Shown here piece after piece: positions 9,001 through 17,507 of a stretch of DNA of 64,000 bases. A program made the translations under genes and the position numbers. The notes beneath the pieces were generated by a model, which was not told the DNA's origin, ran no database searches, and saw only the letters and a list, made by a program, of their open reading frames with translations. The DNA lies in the IMG/VR virus record IMGVR_UViG_3300035698_011202, positions 1 to 64,000 of that record; one strand, written 5' to 3'. Each line of letters starts with the position of its first letter. Position 1 is the stretch's first letter. Source of the DNA: a virus.

Positions 9001-11135
9001 CAATGAAACGCCAAAGCAGGAGCATAAGCCTTAGAAGACTGACTATTACCTACTCCACCAACCTCGCGAATCTCAACAGCTGCACCTTGATATGAACCTG
9101 AAATATCAGTAGAGAAGAACTGATTGTTACCCCCGAACACATTATTCTTATCAATGTAAGCACCTTTAGTGACTGTCTCAGCGTTCCCTTCTAAATTTCC
9201 TTTAAATACAGCAGCTGTAACCTTCTTAGTAGATGGATTATAGTGAAAGTCTGATCCAGAATCATACAGTTGAGAGCTGCCGTTGTGCCACATTATGGAG
9301 TAATTAATGTTGTTAGTCTTATTCTCTGATACTAAGGCTTTGCTTGCTTGACCATCTAAAGCACCTTTGAAGGTTCCTGCTGTTAGCGTATTATTGATGC
9401 CCTCGTAAGTCAGGTCGCTGTGACTATAAATAGACCCTCCTACGTTTACGGTAACAGGGTATTTGCCGTTAAAGCTTTGTGCTATATAAGCAAGCTTTGT
9501 TGCGGTGTTAGCGTTGCCGGTTGTGGCTTGATTCCAAGTTGGGACCGTGCCAAAATTTGAGTAATCTAAATAGTGAGAGCCTTCTTCGCCGTTTAATGTA
9601 GTTGCCGCACCTGATGCTCCACCGCCTTGTGTTGCTTGTGAGAGGGTGAAGTCACCTAGTCGGTTATTAGATGGCATAGTTCCTGATACTTTATTCATAG
9701 TTAATTTATAAATTAACTTTGAAGCTGAGGCAGGAATGTTGTTATCTAGGTACTCTAGCTCTACATACGCGCTACCATAGTAAGTGTTGTTATTTGAACT
9801 ATAAAATTTACCCGTCACATCCACTTGCGCTAAATAAGAATAGCTAACCCCATCGTCTACCGATCTTGTTAACGTCAGTTTTAATCTTGGGTGATTATTG
9901 TAGGAGTTGGGTCCAGAGTAAGAGTTTGAAATCTGCCCTGAAACGCTGACTGTCTCTTGATTGCAAGGGTCTATACTCAGTGACCAAACCTCAGTATTAT
10001 TGGTTGCTGATACCGGAGTGCTAGGATATACCTTGGTTCCACCTGTTGAGCCAGCCACTAGAGGCACTAAAGAAGACAGCACTTCAGGGCTAAATACATT
10101 GAGGGATGTTATGGTGTTGGGTGCTAATCCTCCACCCAATTGCAGATACTCCACTTCAACATCATCGACTACTTTTTTAACAAATTTCAGCATGTCTTGA
10201 CCATCAGAGCCGCGAATATGTATAACCGATTTGTCTTTTTCTGAGGTAAGCACTATGCTTTGAGTAGCCCCGTTGGTTCCTGACGAAAGCTCAGGAGTAC
10301 CCACGGTTAAACTACCTGTAGCTGTTATGTTTTCAGAAAACACTCTATTAGCAAAAACTTGGTCAATGATAGCATCGCCGTTGACTACCAGATTGCCGTC
10401 CACGACTTTAGTGGCCCGTATCCAACTGCCGCTACCATTAAAGTATCTAGTCTCAGCCCAACCAGCGGCCATAAACAGAGTGACTTCATCCAAAAGAACG
10501 CTGTCATTAGGGGTCGCTAACTCTGCCTCAGCGTTGCTCCAATTTTGGCTGGTAACTAATCTATTATAGACCCCTGCGCCTCGGCTACCGTCAAAGTAAT
10601 CCACGTCTTTGATGGGGGAGTATCCCGCTAAAGCGAAACCGATGTTGGTAATGCTTCCGTTGAGGTTATGTATAGAGCAATCCCATCGGTAATTACCTGA
10701 TGGTTTTATACGTGATTCATAAAACTCCACTCCGTTCTTGCAGTAGTAGACTCTTATCCCGTTGTTCACAACTGAAAATACGTCGGTGGGTAAACTGGTG
10801 TTATTAGCACCTTTACTAGTCCCGCTCTCGTATATTACAACTTTTGCGGTGTCATCAACATATATCGCAAAGTCGATAGTGGTGTAACTGGCAGTAGCTA
10901 CATTATTACTTTGTTTGGAAAGTCCTACCATCGATCTAGTGCCCAAAGAACCTGACGCAACACACGTTGAGTAAGACTCTCTTGAGTAAGCGCCTGCGTT
11001 CCAAGAGTTTCCACCACTGGTCTTAGTTACACTAGCAGCCGATACAACCGTATTGTCGCTGTTGACTAAGTTAAAAACCGAGGCTCCGTCAATAATATCT
11101 GATATAGTTGCGGTTCCTACCGCTGTGCGTGGCAT
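3090..11135 (-). CDS. Giant tail fibre / central fibre protein (2681 aa)
   Basis: A modular fibre at the distal tail. The N-terminus (RTAVGTATISDIIDG) is homologous to the start of the next gene upstream and probably docks on the tip. A segment near residues 240-340 (VFSENITATGSLTVG) resembles J-type C-terminal fibre regions. The middle holds duplicated modules: TYEG units, YNPSTKKVTA units, FHWG-RQQGRLALHSDG units and knob-like GLDADTVDGFHA / GLDADKLDGLHA repeats. A run of Asn-Ala-Thr repeats comes from a 9-bp microsatellite. The C-terminal part again has a tip-like segment (FLDGKLSKDTVDIDSIQDQA). It is likely trimeric and receptor-binding. No depolymerase or S74 peptidase motif was recognised. 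Confidence 0.82.
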   Translation of the reverse strand: MPRTAVGTATISDIIDGASVFNLVNSDNTVVSAASVTKTSGGNSWNAGAYSRESYSTCVASGSLGTRSMVGLSKQSNNVATASYTTIDFAIYVDDTAKVVIYESGTSKGANNTSLPTDVFSVVNNGIRVYYCKNGVEFYESRIKPSGNYRWDCSIHNLNGSITNIGFALAGYSPIKDVDYFDGSRGAGVYNRLVTSQNWSNAEAELATPNDSVLLDEVTLFMAAGWAETRYFNGSGSWIRATKVVDGNLVVNGDAIIDQVFANRVFSENITATGSLTVGTPELSSGTNGATQSIVLTSEKDKSVIHIRGSDGQDMLKFVKKVVDDVEVEYLQLGGGLAPNTITSLNVFSPEVLSSLVPLVAGSTGGTKVYPSTPVSATNNTEVWSLSIDPCNQETVSVSGQISNSYSGPNSYNNHPRLKLTLTRSVDDGVSYSYLAQVDVTGKFYSSNNNTYYGSAYVELEYLDNNIPASASKLIYKLTMNKVSGTMPSNNRLGDFTLSQATQGGGASGAATTLNGEEGSHYLDYSNFGTVPTWNQATTGNANTATKLAYIAQSFNGKYPVTVNVGGSIYSHSDLTYEGINNTLTAGTFKGALDGQASKALVSENKTNNINYSIMWHNGSSQLYDSGSDFHYNPSTKKVTAAVFKGNLEGNAETVTKGAYIDKNNVFGGNNQFFSTDISGSYQGAAVEIREVGGVGNSQSSKAYAPALAFHWGSRQQGRLALHSDGDFYFADGLDHTTLCSLHAVFVGDLTGTASSASTASLLGTRDVDDFAWAGNGAFTNPNATRKTSGYRFDPHVNNPTTEHYAINTFGNNNNVVAQHAIHYVNGESYTRAYNSTWSNWRKQWDDVNHGPNSGLDADTVDGFHANDGSGDFTGNELVVRHQNGYIFSNYFNMSANETAVTADRIAISTGSDSYLRWQTLNSFASNLPRLNQDTTGNAFTSSYSSDSAKLNSFSHVDFKKRYSTTFNITKDAYTVIAVVTGSRLASNATFSFTGTSSGVVVNAEVNVMCSHSNDILVKSHSGPYAQLSIRITSNGNDKFAIEVMRLGGSGSTNMACDVFTANTEVVSFQDSHSYTGATAIHTTTVGTSQNATGGNYDFRTDGKLYAAGGLVGNADTATKLAYIAQNFSGKHPVAASVDGIINSHSAFTYEGSTGIVEASIFKGRLSGNADTARTSEYSGQAVSATKLYSSRKINGVSFDGTADISIPASIIQNSSAFDSFNLVFHAANSSDLRSVTTIEVKPGAGEISATTFKGALDGRASKSLVSENTSNNTDYSIVWHNGSSQLYDSGSHFNYNPSTKKVTATTFKGALEGNSSTATKLTSIPTTFSGKYPVTVNVSGTIHSHTSFTYEGSTGTVKATNFEGNLSGNANSAKTLSGGGTGNLNTIPNTSADTLTYQRYSGDASNKPFSGNNANGVVWMNSHSGPYGKQLAFGDNDDLYMRRYSNASFASWKKLIHEGNIPQSITGNAATATNATNATNATNATNATNATNAGLLNGLTVQQLDRIQSGSNFVNGTLVKTRIAATAKNGASFVMEVSGKSYSSSNPPFIITVQGYLYNDTILSVSGINSGGNFNGVIKLLEHQGVLCFWWPRQSYWNSFNVHVRDAGGATNVNTVERIVDEVEPTGTKKVSCTLVNSWNSMNHGTGSGLDADKLDGLHASDFVKSTNPVMTGIASISSKLHINGEITSGSGAGLQVNGFIRSGAIFIHEGGNTPTAAGLALGNASGKLVWDGSNVAMQSQLAAYIPLAGGTLTGELNFNNSGNVRRYLIKSSSGGIFTHSLQNALAFHSDSTCMVFAGDAPEKVLIGLGYYENDHTTEDLILASDNSIRILSGQQNGYNGTTQAIFHASGLFQAPNFKGNTFEGELDGNAKTVTNGAYAVANNVFKGNNKFLSTDVNGGYQNAAIELRETNYVGTSQSSNAYAPALAFHWGGRQQGRLALHSDGHFYFADGVNHTTLRPLHANFIGSLDGTSSNASNLNNKSSTSASTVNTVVERNSSGDIQARLFRSEYGTTNGNVKFIMTQVNQSTDNYIRPTTPAQFRASVTDASYAGINHEHSGPEYFKSSRGVLNQDNNWANKLASGTYNLPVTGASKTVVNFYSPVGSAATCGFVFTYYGDLEYYSNVDSNRYARYKVWTSGNDSDLAKLSGTQTFTGSKTFSNDLTVRKTSDETAINIESGTTTFRMFVRQSDNQAGFYINNGTRLRYEAAGDKFTFSHDVIVNGDLRVGDGNDGRFYSDTNGRTAFASGSMYFQTSVPIFYNYAAQTFHGNTSGNNQNFRGNRLIGNNWEVDANGYMYAKSHGSNIAKSKVLTFNDFLPDEPPVGLEDTITANWISSGAIQTKHLQVNGVVGAAGDRRSLRITPDAQVPISFALLNDNLSVKRQIFSIDAEGNAFLDGKLSKDTVDIDSIQDQARTEINPYYVGTNANSTKSVTTSQSGTSITTTLPAVTVLGNKVNLSWRLVASSQFSGESSGGADYTSPVWRVRVYRNTTSTTPIVDKTYTGTSSNTNENGRYYDRNANLSINDLYQDINVTDATEVYVLQVTRVSGTPTTITRTFWQAQSPAFKRIEMELDYTLLYYNASGLGSGTITLASDMRAFQFVSVLGSSNNNDTIKAMLLPVADLVESYTLSDLNQFVLWGGEGANIWKVRPNTSWTSLTNTGEDATIFKVSGVNIVEKDNG
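6655..6717 (-). repeat. 9-bp in-frame microsatellite in the fibre gene
   Basis: Six perfect tandem copies of GCATTAGTA (plus-strand view) and one variant GCGTTAGTA. On the coding strand each unit encodes Asn-Ala-Thr. Because the unit is a multiple of three, slippage would lengthen or shorten the fibre without breaking the frame. Confidence 0.9.
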
Positions 11136-12169
11136 TAGGCGACCGAAACAGAACAGCTGTACTGCTCTGAACTACCATTATCTATATCGCCAAACGTCAC
11201 CACTAAATTTTTACTATTCGTACCCACTGTTATTCCGTTTCTAGCCCATAAGTAGGTAACGCCTGATGTAATTTCAGAGCCATCTTTATTGTCATAGACT
11301 TTAGCGGTTAACGTCTTTGCGGGACCAGTGTTATTTCTAAACTCAAAACCGTTAACACTTGAGGTAATAATAACCAGTAATGAAGCCGCGCCGGTATTAC
11401 CATTTTGGATTCTAACAATGCTGATAATATCTACAGCATCACCCCCACCTACCACTTTAATTGCCATGGTTTCGGCGTTACCAAAGTTCGCGGCTGAAAT
11501 AACAATTAAGTCGTTACCAGCAAGACCATCTATATCTATAGATTTTGCTTGATTAGCAGCATTTCCCACCGAAAGGGCTGAAAAACTACCTCCGTTTTTA
11601 CTAACAAAGGCTTGCATGTCATTCACTGTGCCTTGGATAACTACAGGTATCTTGATGTCGTTAGTAGCACTGGTGTCAGTGGTGCCTGCTTCGGTAAACT
11701 TAAAGCTTTGGCGGCTAGGGACCAAACTAATAATTGCACCACCGGCACCTATAACAGCCTTAGATAAAGAAATGACTGCCGTAACCAACGTGGCATTACC
11801 CGCGCCATTGGTAACAGTAATAGCTACATCTACTAAACCTGTTTTATCCGCAGTGTTTAATCCTGAAGGACAGGTAGATACCTTTACCACTTTTTGACCC
11901 GCAACTGTTTCAGTAGTCACAGCCCATGTGCCTGAAGGAGTAAGTGCCACATTATAAGTGCTGTTGGCACCCGTACTGCCAAAAGGTATTCTGTTTGCGC
12001 CTAAGTAAACGAACAACTCACATCTAAATAAATTCTTTTCTGCATCGGTTACAACACCGGTGGAGCTTGCCGCAAAGGAATGTGACTGGTTTCCAAGTAC
12101 AACGGAGATGGGGTTAAAACCATCATTAATGTCGGATATTGTAATTGCGCCTATACTAGTTCTTGCCAT
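11135..12169 (-). CDS. Tail tip accessory protein with Ig-like C-terminal domain
   Basis: A 344-residue beta-rich protein. Its start RTSIGAITISDINDG matches the start of the giant fibre. Its C-terminus (FRNNTGPAKTLTAKVYDN) matches the C-terminus of the J-like protein upstream (YFRNNTGALKSITANIF). These shared ends suggest interlocking tail-tip components derived by domain duplication. The stop overlaps the fibre start (TAATG). The exact role is unknown; attachment of the fibre to the tip is inferred from position. Confidence 0.65.
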   Translation of the reverse strand: MARTSIGAITISDINDGFNPISVVLGNQSHSFAASSTGVVTDAEKNLFRCELFVYLGANRIPFGSTGANSTYNVALTPSGTWAVTTETVAGQKVVKVSTCPSGLNTADKTGLVDVAITVTNGAGNATLVTAVISLSKAVIGAGGAIISLVPSRQSFKFTEAGTTDTSATNDIKIPVVIQGTVNDMQAFVSKNGGSFSALSVGNAANQAKSIDIDGLAGNDLIVISAANFGNAETMAIKVVGGGDAVDIISIVRIQNGNTGAASLLVIITSSVNGFEFRNNTGPAKTLTAKVYDNKDGSEITSGVTYLWARNGITVGTNSKNLVVTFGDIDNGSSEQYSCSVSVA

Positions 12170-12187
12170 GATTGTGAAGCTCCGGTG

Positions 12188-15100
12188 TTATATGTTGGTT
12201 ACAGTGCATGTGAGGTTTAAATCCGCGCCATTAGCTACGTCAGTAAAGTCCACTTTTATAGTCTTAAAATTTAGCCCTTGTGGGTCTTCACCATCAGCCG
12301 CAAAAAGATTAGTTGAGGGGGATAGGGACACGTAATCTCCACTGGTTGTGACGTAAACTACTCGCCCTTCATTAGTCCATTTATACTTATATTCACTGGT
12401 GTCATAAGCGGCTACACCGTTAATAAATATATTTGCCGTAATACTTTTTAACGCACCTGTGTTGTTTCTAAAGTAGTTTCCGTTGTCACTTAGAAGCACC
12501 ATTTGAATAGTCTCGCCCTCAGTTAAAGGCAACCACGTATAGATGCTGGCATCCGTAATGATGGCTTGTGCCGTCGTATGTCCTGAACTCAATCCTTGCC
12601 AGGTTAACTCGCCAGCGGAAGTACTAATATTTGTACCCACGGCATCCTCGGCATACGCGGTCCATGTATATAATATTTGTTCTGTGCCAAGGGCTGAGGT
12701 GAGCCTCCATGTGGTATTGCGGTTGTTATCTGTAACCAGTCGATACCAGACATGGTAAATTTGGTCTTTGATAACATTGCCAAAGGACAAACTAGTGTTT
12801 GAACCTACAGGTTTCGCAATTTCAAAATTATCAGACGTGCTGGTTTTAAATTCATAAGTATCAAATTTAGATTCAACTACAGGGGGAGTGACCGTGATGG
12901 TGCCATTGCTCGATGTTGTGTTAGGTGCAACATCTGAGGTATCTTTTTGCAATACAACCAAGGTTTGAGTAAATATTTTTCCATACCCTAAGTCTGAGCT
13001 AACAGGCTGAATAGTGAATGTGTACGTACCCGCTGAAAGCGTTTCAAGTGTAACTTCAGCACTGGTAAGGGTTTGCTTCTTTAGAATGTTTCCGGTGAGG
13101 GTGAGTAACGTAAATTCGTAGTTAGCTGAATCATCCGTCCACGTAATTAAATACTTTCCAAACGCACTGGTTTGTTCAGTGACTACAACGTTCGTAATTA
13201 AAGCCTGCACTGCCTCAATCGTTAAGATGTGGTCGTTTACCGCAAGGGCAGGGTAACGCTCATCAAAGAAATCGTGAAACGCTACACGTACAATTAACTT
13301 GCTAGGTAGAAATACTTGTTGTGACGCTTCTTTGAACTGACTCGCGGTTAAGATTAAGTTGGGTTGAGTTTGAACAGTATTAAATAAAAACGTGTTGTTG
13401 CCATCAGAATCATCAAAGATTGAAAAAGTTACACTAGATAAATAGCCACCTGTTAATAGGGCTACAGGGAGGCTAGTGACTGACCCCACAACATAGTTAA
13501 TATCTGCGTAGGCTTTTAATATTCCATTCTTGAAGCTGCCATACATAAGAGGCAATGCGTTCTCTTCAATTAGGTCAGCCGCCGTGACTCTTCCTAATTC
13601 GTAGGTTAGCGAAGTTACCGCGCTTTTAGTGCCTGACCGCTCAGCGGTGACTCTAAATTCGTACTCTGCAAACTGTAACCCTTTTATCTCAGTAAAATTT
13701 TCTGCAGTATTAACAACTCGACCTATCGACGTACCATTGCTAAAGACTTCTACGCGGTAAGATGTGCCAAACTGACGGTCTTCTTGCTCGTCCCATGAAA
13801 TCCACGCGCTAACTTGAGTGCCTTGCAAGGTATCTACAATAGACTCGTTAACCACAACTAAATTGGTGACTCTCTTTAATGGCGCTAGGAGCTGGAATGA
13901 GTACTGAGGTTGAGTAGCTTGCTTGAGTAAATCAGCTTCAGTGTGCTTTTCAGAATTAAACTCCACCGCTGAAATAGAAAATAATTCTAGGCCAGTATCA
14001 TCAGTTGGCTCAATCGATGTGATCCTATAAAGTTTTGGAAAGCCTATTTGCTTATCAGACCTTGCTCGGTTTCCAATATGCACTACCGGATAATCACCAA
14101 GACTACTCGCCGCAGGATAAGGACGACTTAACGTAAACTTGCGAAGAGGCAGCCCGACTTCAGTATCTTTTATGGTAATAGTAGCGTCAAAATCTTCCGT
14201 AAGTCCTTGCAACGTAAGGCTGTATAAACCGGATTCAGCAAAGTAAATTGGATCTCTTACCGTCAGCGAAAACGTATCGTTAGATACCACGCGGCCCGAC
14301 ACACCATGTCCCATCACAGGGTCTACTATCGCTACCACGTCATAAACTTGGAACTGCACACCCGATAAGGGCATGACAAAGTTAATCGATTCAGTTTCAG
14401 TTTGCCCAGCAACTAAAAATACCAGCGCCTTACGCTCAGCTTCCCACGCATTCGTAGTGCCTAACGACACAAACTCCGTGACATTTAAACCATGACGGTC
14501 AATGGCATCTTGGTTTCTTATCTCAGGTAATTGCTGCGTCGCATACTCACTGTCTTTATCGATAAAGCTCGTAGATACAGCGTTAATCCGCGCCGACGTA
14601 CTAGAATAAGAATAACTAAACGGAGACTCAGAGCTAGTTGATACTGCCATTTCTGCCGTAATAAAGGCCACTGGCACCGTGGGCATGTCGGTGAGTATTT
14701 CTATTTCACCATCATCGTTTTCTAAAATTACCGAAAACGTAGTGGCTAGAATTTTATTAATGAACTCCATGCCACTCATCCGGTCACTTAATACCGCGTT
14801 AAACGTGTATCGAGCTACGCCGGTTTCTGATGTATTCGGATTTTGTAAGTCTTTTGCGTTACTGAAAGCGTTATAACCATCTGCGTATTTAGCTTTGTCA
14901 TAAACTGAATACTTGTTTACTTTCACATTAGGGTTGTAAGAGATAACACCAAACACTTCGTTAAGTATTAGCTCATTGACTATCCAAAAAGGGTTGTCGG
15001 TAGGGAATCGCTCAGGAGCGTACAGGCCATCCCACGCCGAGCTTTCGTCATAGGTCTTAGTACGTGGGTTGTAATTAGATGGAACGCGGCACAACAAGCC

Positions 15101-15928
15101 CCTGTAGTCAGCATTCATCGTAGGTAGACCGTCAATCTGGTCACCAATCACACCTACCACATGCAACATCGCTGTACTTGGGTGATACTCGAAGCTAGGG
15201 GTGTCGTATTTTTTATCTGAAGCCCCATAGCTGCTCAACTTACGTGTAACCAGCTCGTACCCACGCCAAATTATCGTATCAAAGATGTCTTCATCATCAC
15301 TGTTAGTGTTTTTAGTCAGCGTAATTTCGTACTGGTCACCCGTATTTGAACGCACAGGTAACTCAAACTTTAGGCTTCGGGCAAAACCACTTTGAGGGGT
15401 TTTACCTTTTATCCTAATCGCTTTAGTTTCAGAGTAACCACCACCAATTTTTGACAGCACCACCGTCAAAGTAACTTCGTGCTCTTTCACGCCGTCTTTT
15501 GAGTTGCGGTAAAGTGCTTGTGCAACTACCTGAACGTCAAGCTGGTCCCAACCATCAGGAATACTAGGCGTGGTTTTACTAATGGGCGCACCATGAACAA
15601 CTTCCTGACCTACCGTTTGATTTGAGGCGGTGCCGTCAAACAAATATCTAATCGGCGTTTGACCGTCTTCACTCTCAGCAGCGGTTAACGGAGTGCCTGA
15701 TTCAAAACGAATGAGTAGTTCACTTTCCTCAAAGTTAGGTTTGCCTTGGCTGTCAAAAATAGGTGTGTCATCAAGGTAGATGTGGTTTAGCTTTTCTTCC
15801 GCAGATTCACCCACAATGCCACCAATCTGTCCTTGAGCAATACCCATCACAAACTCGAAAGCGTCTGTAGAAAACAGATTGCTTCTAGCATTGCTTGGGC
15901 CGCCGCCTCCGCTGCCTTTAAATCTCAT
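12188..15928 (-). CDS. J: Tail tip protein J (host specificity)
   Basis: A 1246-residue protein. The start is the ATG in the leader GAGGATTGACGATG. The N-terminus (SGGGGPSNARSNLFSTDAFE) is followed by segments typical of the lambda J / TipJ family (EKLNHIYLDDTPIFDSQGKP; GWDQLDVQVVAQAL). Fibronectin type III-like modules come after about residue 700, then an Ig-like C-terminal domain. J forms the tail tip and contacts the receptor. It lies directly after I, as in lambda. Confidence 0.88.
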   Translation of the reverse strand: MRFKGSGGGGPSNARSNLFSTDAFEFVMGIAQGQIGGIVGESAEEKLNHIYLDDTPIFDSQGKPNFEESELLIRFESGTPLTAAESEDGQTPIRYLFDGTASNQTVGQEVVHGAPISKTTPSIPDGWDQLDVQVVAQALYRNSKDGVKEHEVTLTVVLSKIGGGYSETKAIRIKGKTPQSGFARSLKFELPVRSNTGDQYEITLTKNTNSDDEDIFDTIIWRGYELVTRKLSSYGASDKKYDTPSFEYHPSTAMLHVVGVIGDQIDGLPTMNADYRGLLCRVPSNYNPRTKTYDESSAWDGLYAPERFPTDNPFWIVNELILNEVFGVISYNPNVKVNKYSVYDKAKYADGYNAFSNAKDLQNPNTSETGVARYTFNAVLSDRMSGMEFINKILATTFSVILENDDGEIEILTDMPTVPVAFITAEMAVSTSSESPFSYSYSSTSARINAVSTSFIDKDSEYATQQLPEIRNQDAIDRHGLNVTEFVSLGTTNAWEAERKALVFLVAGQTETESINFVMPLSGVQFQVYDVVAIVDPVMGHGVSGRVVSNDTFSLTVRDPIYFAESGLYSLTLQGLTEDFDATITIKDTEVGLPLRKFTLSRPYPAASSLGDYPVVHIGNRARSDKQIGFPKLYRITSIEPTDDTGLELFSISAVEFNSEKHTEADLLKQATQPQYSFQLLAPLKRVTNLVVVNESIVDTLQGTQVSAWISWDEQEDRQFGTSYRVEVFSNGTSIGRVVNTAENFTEIKGLQFAEYEFRVTAERSGTKSAVTSLTYELGRVTAADLIEENALPLMYGSFKNGILKAYADINYVVGSVTSLPVALLTGGYLSSVTFSIFDDSDGNNTFLFNTVQTQPNLILTASQFKEASQQVFLPSKLIVRVAFHDFFDERYPALAVNDHILTIEAVQALITNVVVTEQTSAFGKYLITWTDDSANYEFTLLTLTGNILKKQTLTSAEVTLETLSAGTYTFTIQPVSSDLGYGKIFTQTLVVLQKDTSDVAPNTTSSNGTITVTPPVVESKFDTYEFKTSTSDNFEIAKPVGSNTSLSFGNVIKDQIYHVWYRLVTDNNRNTTWRLTSALGTEQILYTWTAYAEDAVGTNISTSAGELTWQGLSSGHTTAQAIITDASIYTWLPLTEGETIQMVLLSDNGNYFRNNTGALKSITANIFINGVAAYDTSEYKYKWTNEGRVVYVTTSGDYVSLSPSTNLFAADGEDPQGLNFKTIKVDFTDVANGADLNLTCTVTNI

Positions 15929-15955
15929 CGTCAATCCTCATTGTATTTTTACAGC

Positions 15956-16702
15956 CTAGCGGGTAAAAGCGCCGTTCTTAGACTTGCCGCCTAGATAATA
16001 ATTGTACTCAATATCAAAGTAACTCAATTCCTCAGCGTTGTGATACAAAGTGTTCCATGAATCCCAGCCTACATCCTGCTCCCATAAGTTCAAAGCGAAG
16101 CTGCTTAGCCCTGAATCTCTACCTTTCAACGACTCGATGTTGACACTGAACAAGTGACCTCCCCATCTATGCGTCCCAAAAATCATCGGTATCACTGTGC
16201 CAGATTGTATGGTGTTGGGGTAACGCCTTGATACGCGACTATCTTTGTCTTTTTCTTTCTCCAAAGGGTCTTGTAGCTTTTCAATAATCCCGCCAACCAC
16301 TAGACCAATACCCATGGAAAAAGCCGCACTCATAAACATCTGGCCCGCTGTCAGTATCTCGCCCGCTATAATTGCGTTACCTGTCGTAGCAAAAAAGACC
16401 ACAGCTACAATTATTAGAATAATCCCGACTATAATTCTGGCGTTGGCGTTACCCGCACCCGCCATAGTCATAGGGTTGGTCTTCTTTTTGTAACGCAGCG
16501 TCATGGTGGCATCACCGACATGCTTTACTAAATCACGCGAGTCTTGGACTTCATCAATCACGCACTCGTAACGGTCCATTACTTTTCGAGGGTCAAAGTC
16601 AGGGTGAGTTTTCAGTGCTTCAAGAGCTTGCTTATACGTAGTCACATCAAAAGATAATTTCTTAGGCTTGCCTTTGAAGCCTACTAACTTAATGGTTACC
16701 AT
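15956..16702 (-). CDS. I: Tail assembly protein I
   Basis: A 248-residue protein. The N-terminal ubiquitin-like part (VTIKLVGFKGKPKKLSFDV) is followed by a hydrophobic Gly/Ala region (about residues 88-140, ARIIVGIILIIVAVVFFATT). The C-terminal half (YPNTIQSGTVIPMIFGTHRW) is typical of lambda I-type proteins. These form part of the tip complex needed before J assembles. The gene overlaps the preceding JAB gene by 14 nt. Confidence 0.78.
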   Translation of the reverse strand: MVTIKLVGFKGKPKKLSFDVTTYKQALEALKTHPDFDPRKVMDRYECVIDEVQDSRDLVKHVGDATMTLRYKKKTNPMTMAGAGNANARIIVGIILIIVAVVFFATTGNAIIAGEILTAGQMFMSAAFSMGIGLVVGGIIEKLQDPLEKEKDKDSRVSRRYPNTIQSGTVIPMIFGTHRWGGHLFSVNIESLKGRDSGLSSFALNLWEQDVGWDSWNTLYHNAEELSYFDIEYNYYLGGKSKNGAFTR

Positions 16703-17042
16703 AATGTGTCACCCCTCGATAAACGCTATGTCCTTCCACGTAATAGTTCGTCACTTCGTCTTTAGAAATAATAATATGTTGCCACTCAGGAACTTGTGAA
16801 AATAACTCATAGTCAGACTGACTTAAATTAGCTGTGCCTCTAGGGTGGCTATGCCATGACGCTGCAATCCTGTCTTCGTATTTATCAATATCATCATACG
16901 AAATTTCAAAATTGTCTTCAGGGTCATCGGCTATATTTTCGACTTCTACGATTTCTCCGCTGGTCAGCACGAAACCACAGCGTTCAATCTTATCGTTCCA
17001 GTAAGAACGCCATGCTAGGTCAATAGGGTTTATTGAAGCCAT
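16689..17042 (-). CDS. K: JAB/MPN metallopeptidase (N-terminal half of lambda K)
   Basis: A 117-residue protein. The JAMM zinc motif is clear: WHSHPRGTANLSQSDYE gives H-x-H-P and the S-x-x-D pair. Lambda K combines a JAB domain and an NlpC/P60 domain; here the two are separate adjacent genes joined by a TAATG overlap. The likely role is a tail-tip peptidase acting on peptidoglycan or on tail proteins during assembly or entry. Confidence 0.82.
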   Translation of the reverse strand: MASINPIDLAWRSYWNDKIERCGFVLTSGEIVEVENIADDPEDNFEISYDDIDKYEDRIAASWHSHPRGTANLSQSDYELFSQVPEWQHIIISKDEVTNYYVEGHSVYRGVTHYGNH

Positions 17043-17506
17043 TACTTTCTCCTGAAACGCATTTGAGGTGAACGCTTATCTAACACATCCACTATTCCGT
17101 CAATACTGCTTAGGCCATCTACAGCTGGGTGACGCAGTACTGTCGTCACGCGTAACCGCCAGCGGTGGTCATATTCACTAAGCTCAGAAGGCTTCCCGTA
17201 CATATGGTGCAGTATCTTGTTGCGGCCCACGTAGATTCCAATGTGGTTGTCCACAGGCGATTTAAGCAAGTTCATGACCAGTACGTCACCCTTTTGCACC
17301 TTGTTAGGGTTGTTGCCTGTGTCAAAGAAACCCTCTTGATTAAACAAGTTGTGAAGCAAGTTAAGCTGAGGATTTAAAGACCAAGCATTAGGACGAGCGT
17401 GATTTTTTAATTGTAATGAATACTCGTTTTTATAGAACTGCTGCACAAGGGTATAGCAATCTTGAGTACCCAATGAATAGGGTAGGTTTAAGTAGTCAAT
17501 GTACAT
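17042..17506 (-). CDS. K: NlpC/P60 cysteine peptidase (C-terminal half of lambda K)
   Basis: A 154-residue protein. The catalytic Cys lies in GTQDCYTLVQQFY, and the catalytic His in NHIGIYVGRNKILHHM after a KGDVLVMNL strand. These define the NlpC/P60 fold, which cleaves peptide bonds in peptidoglycan. In the tail tip it would help local wall degradation during DNA entry. It is coupled to the JAB gene downstream and follows L, as expected for a split K. Confidence 0.85.
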   Translation of the reverse strand: MYIDYLNLPYSLGTQDCYTLVQQFYKNEYSLQLKNHARPNAWSLNPQLNLLHNLFNQEGFFDTGNNPNKVQKGDVLVMNLLKSPVDNHIGIYVGRNKILHHMYGKPSELSEYDHRWRLRVTTVLRHPAVDGLSSIDGIVDVLDKRSPQMRFRRK

Positions 17507-17507
17507 A

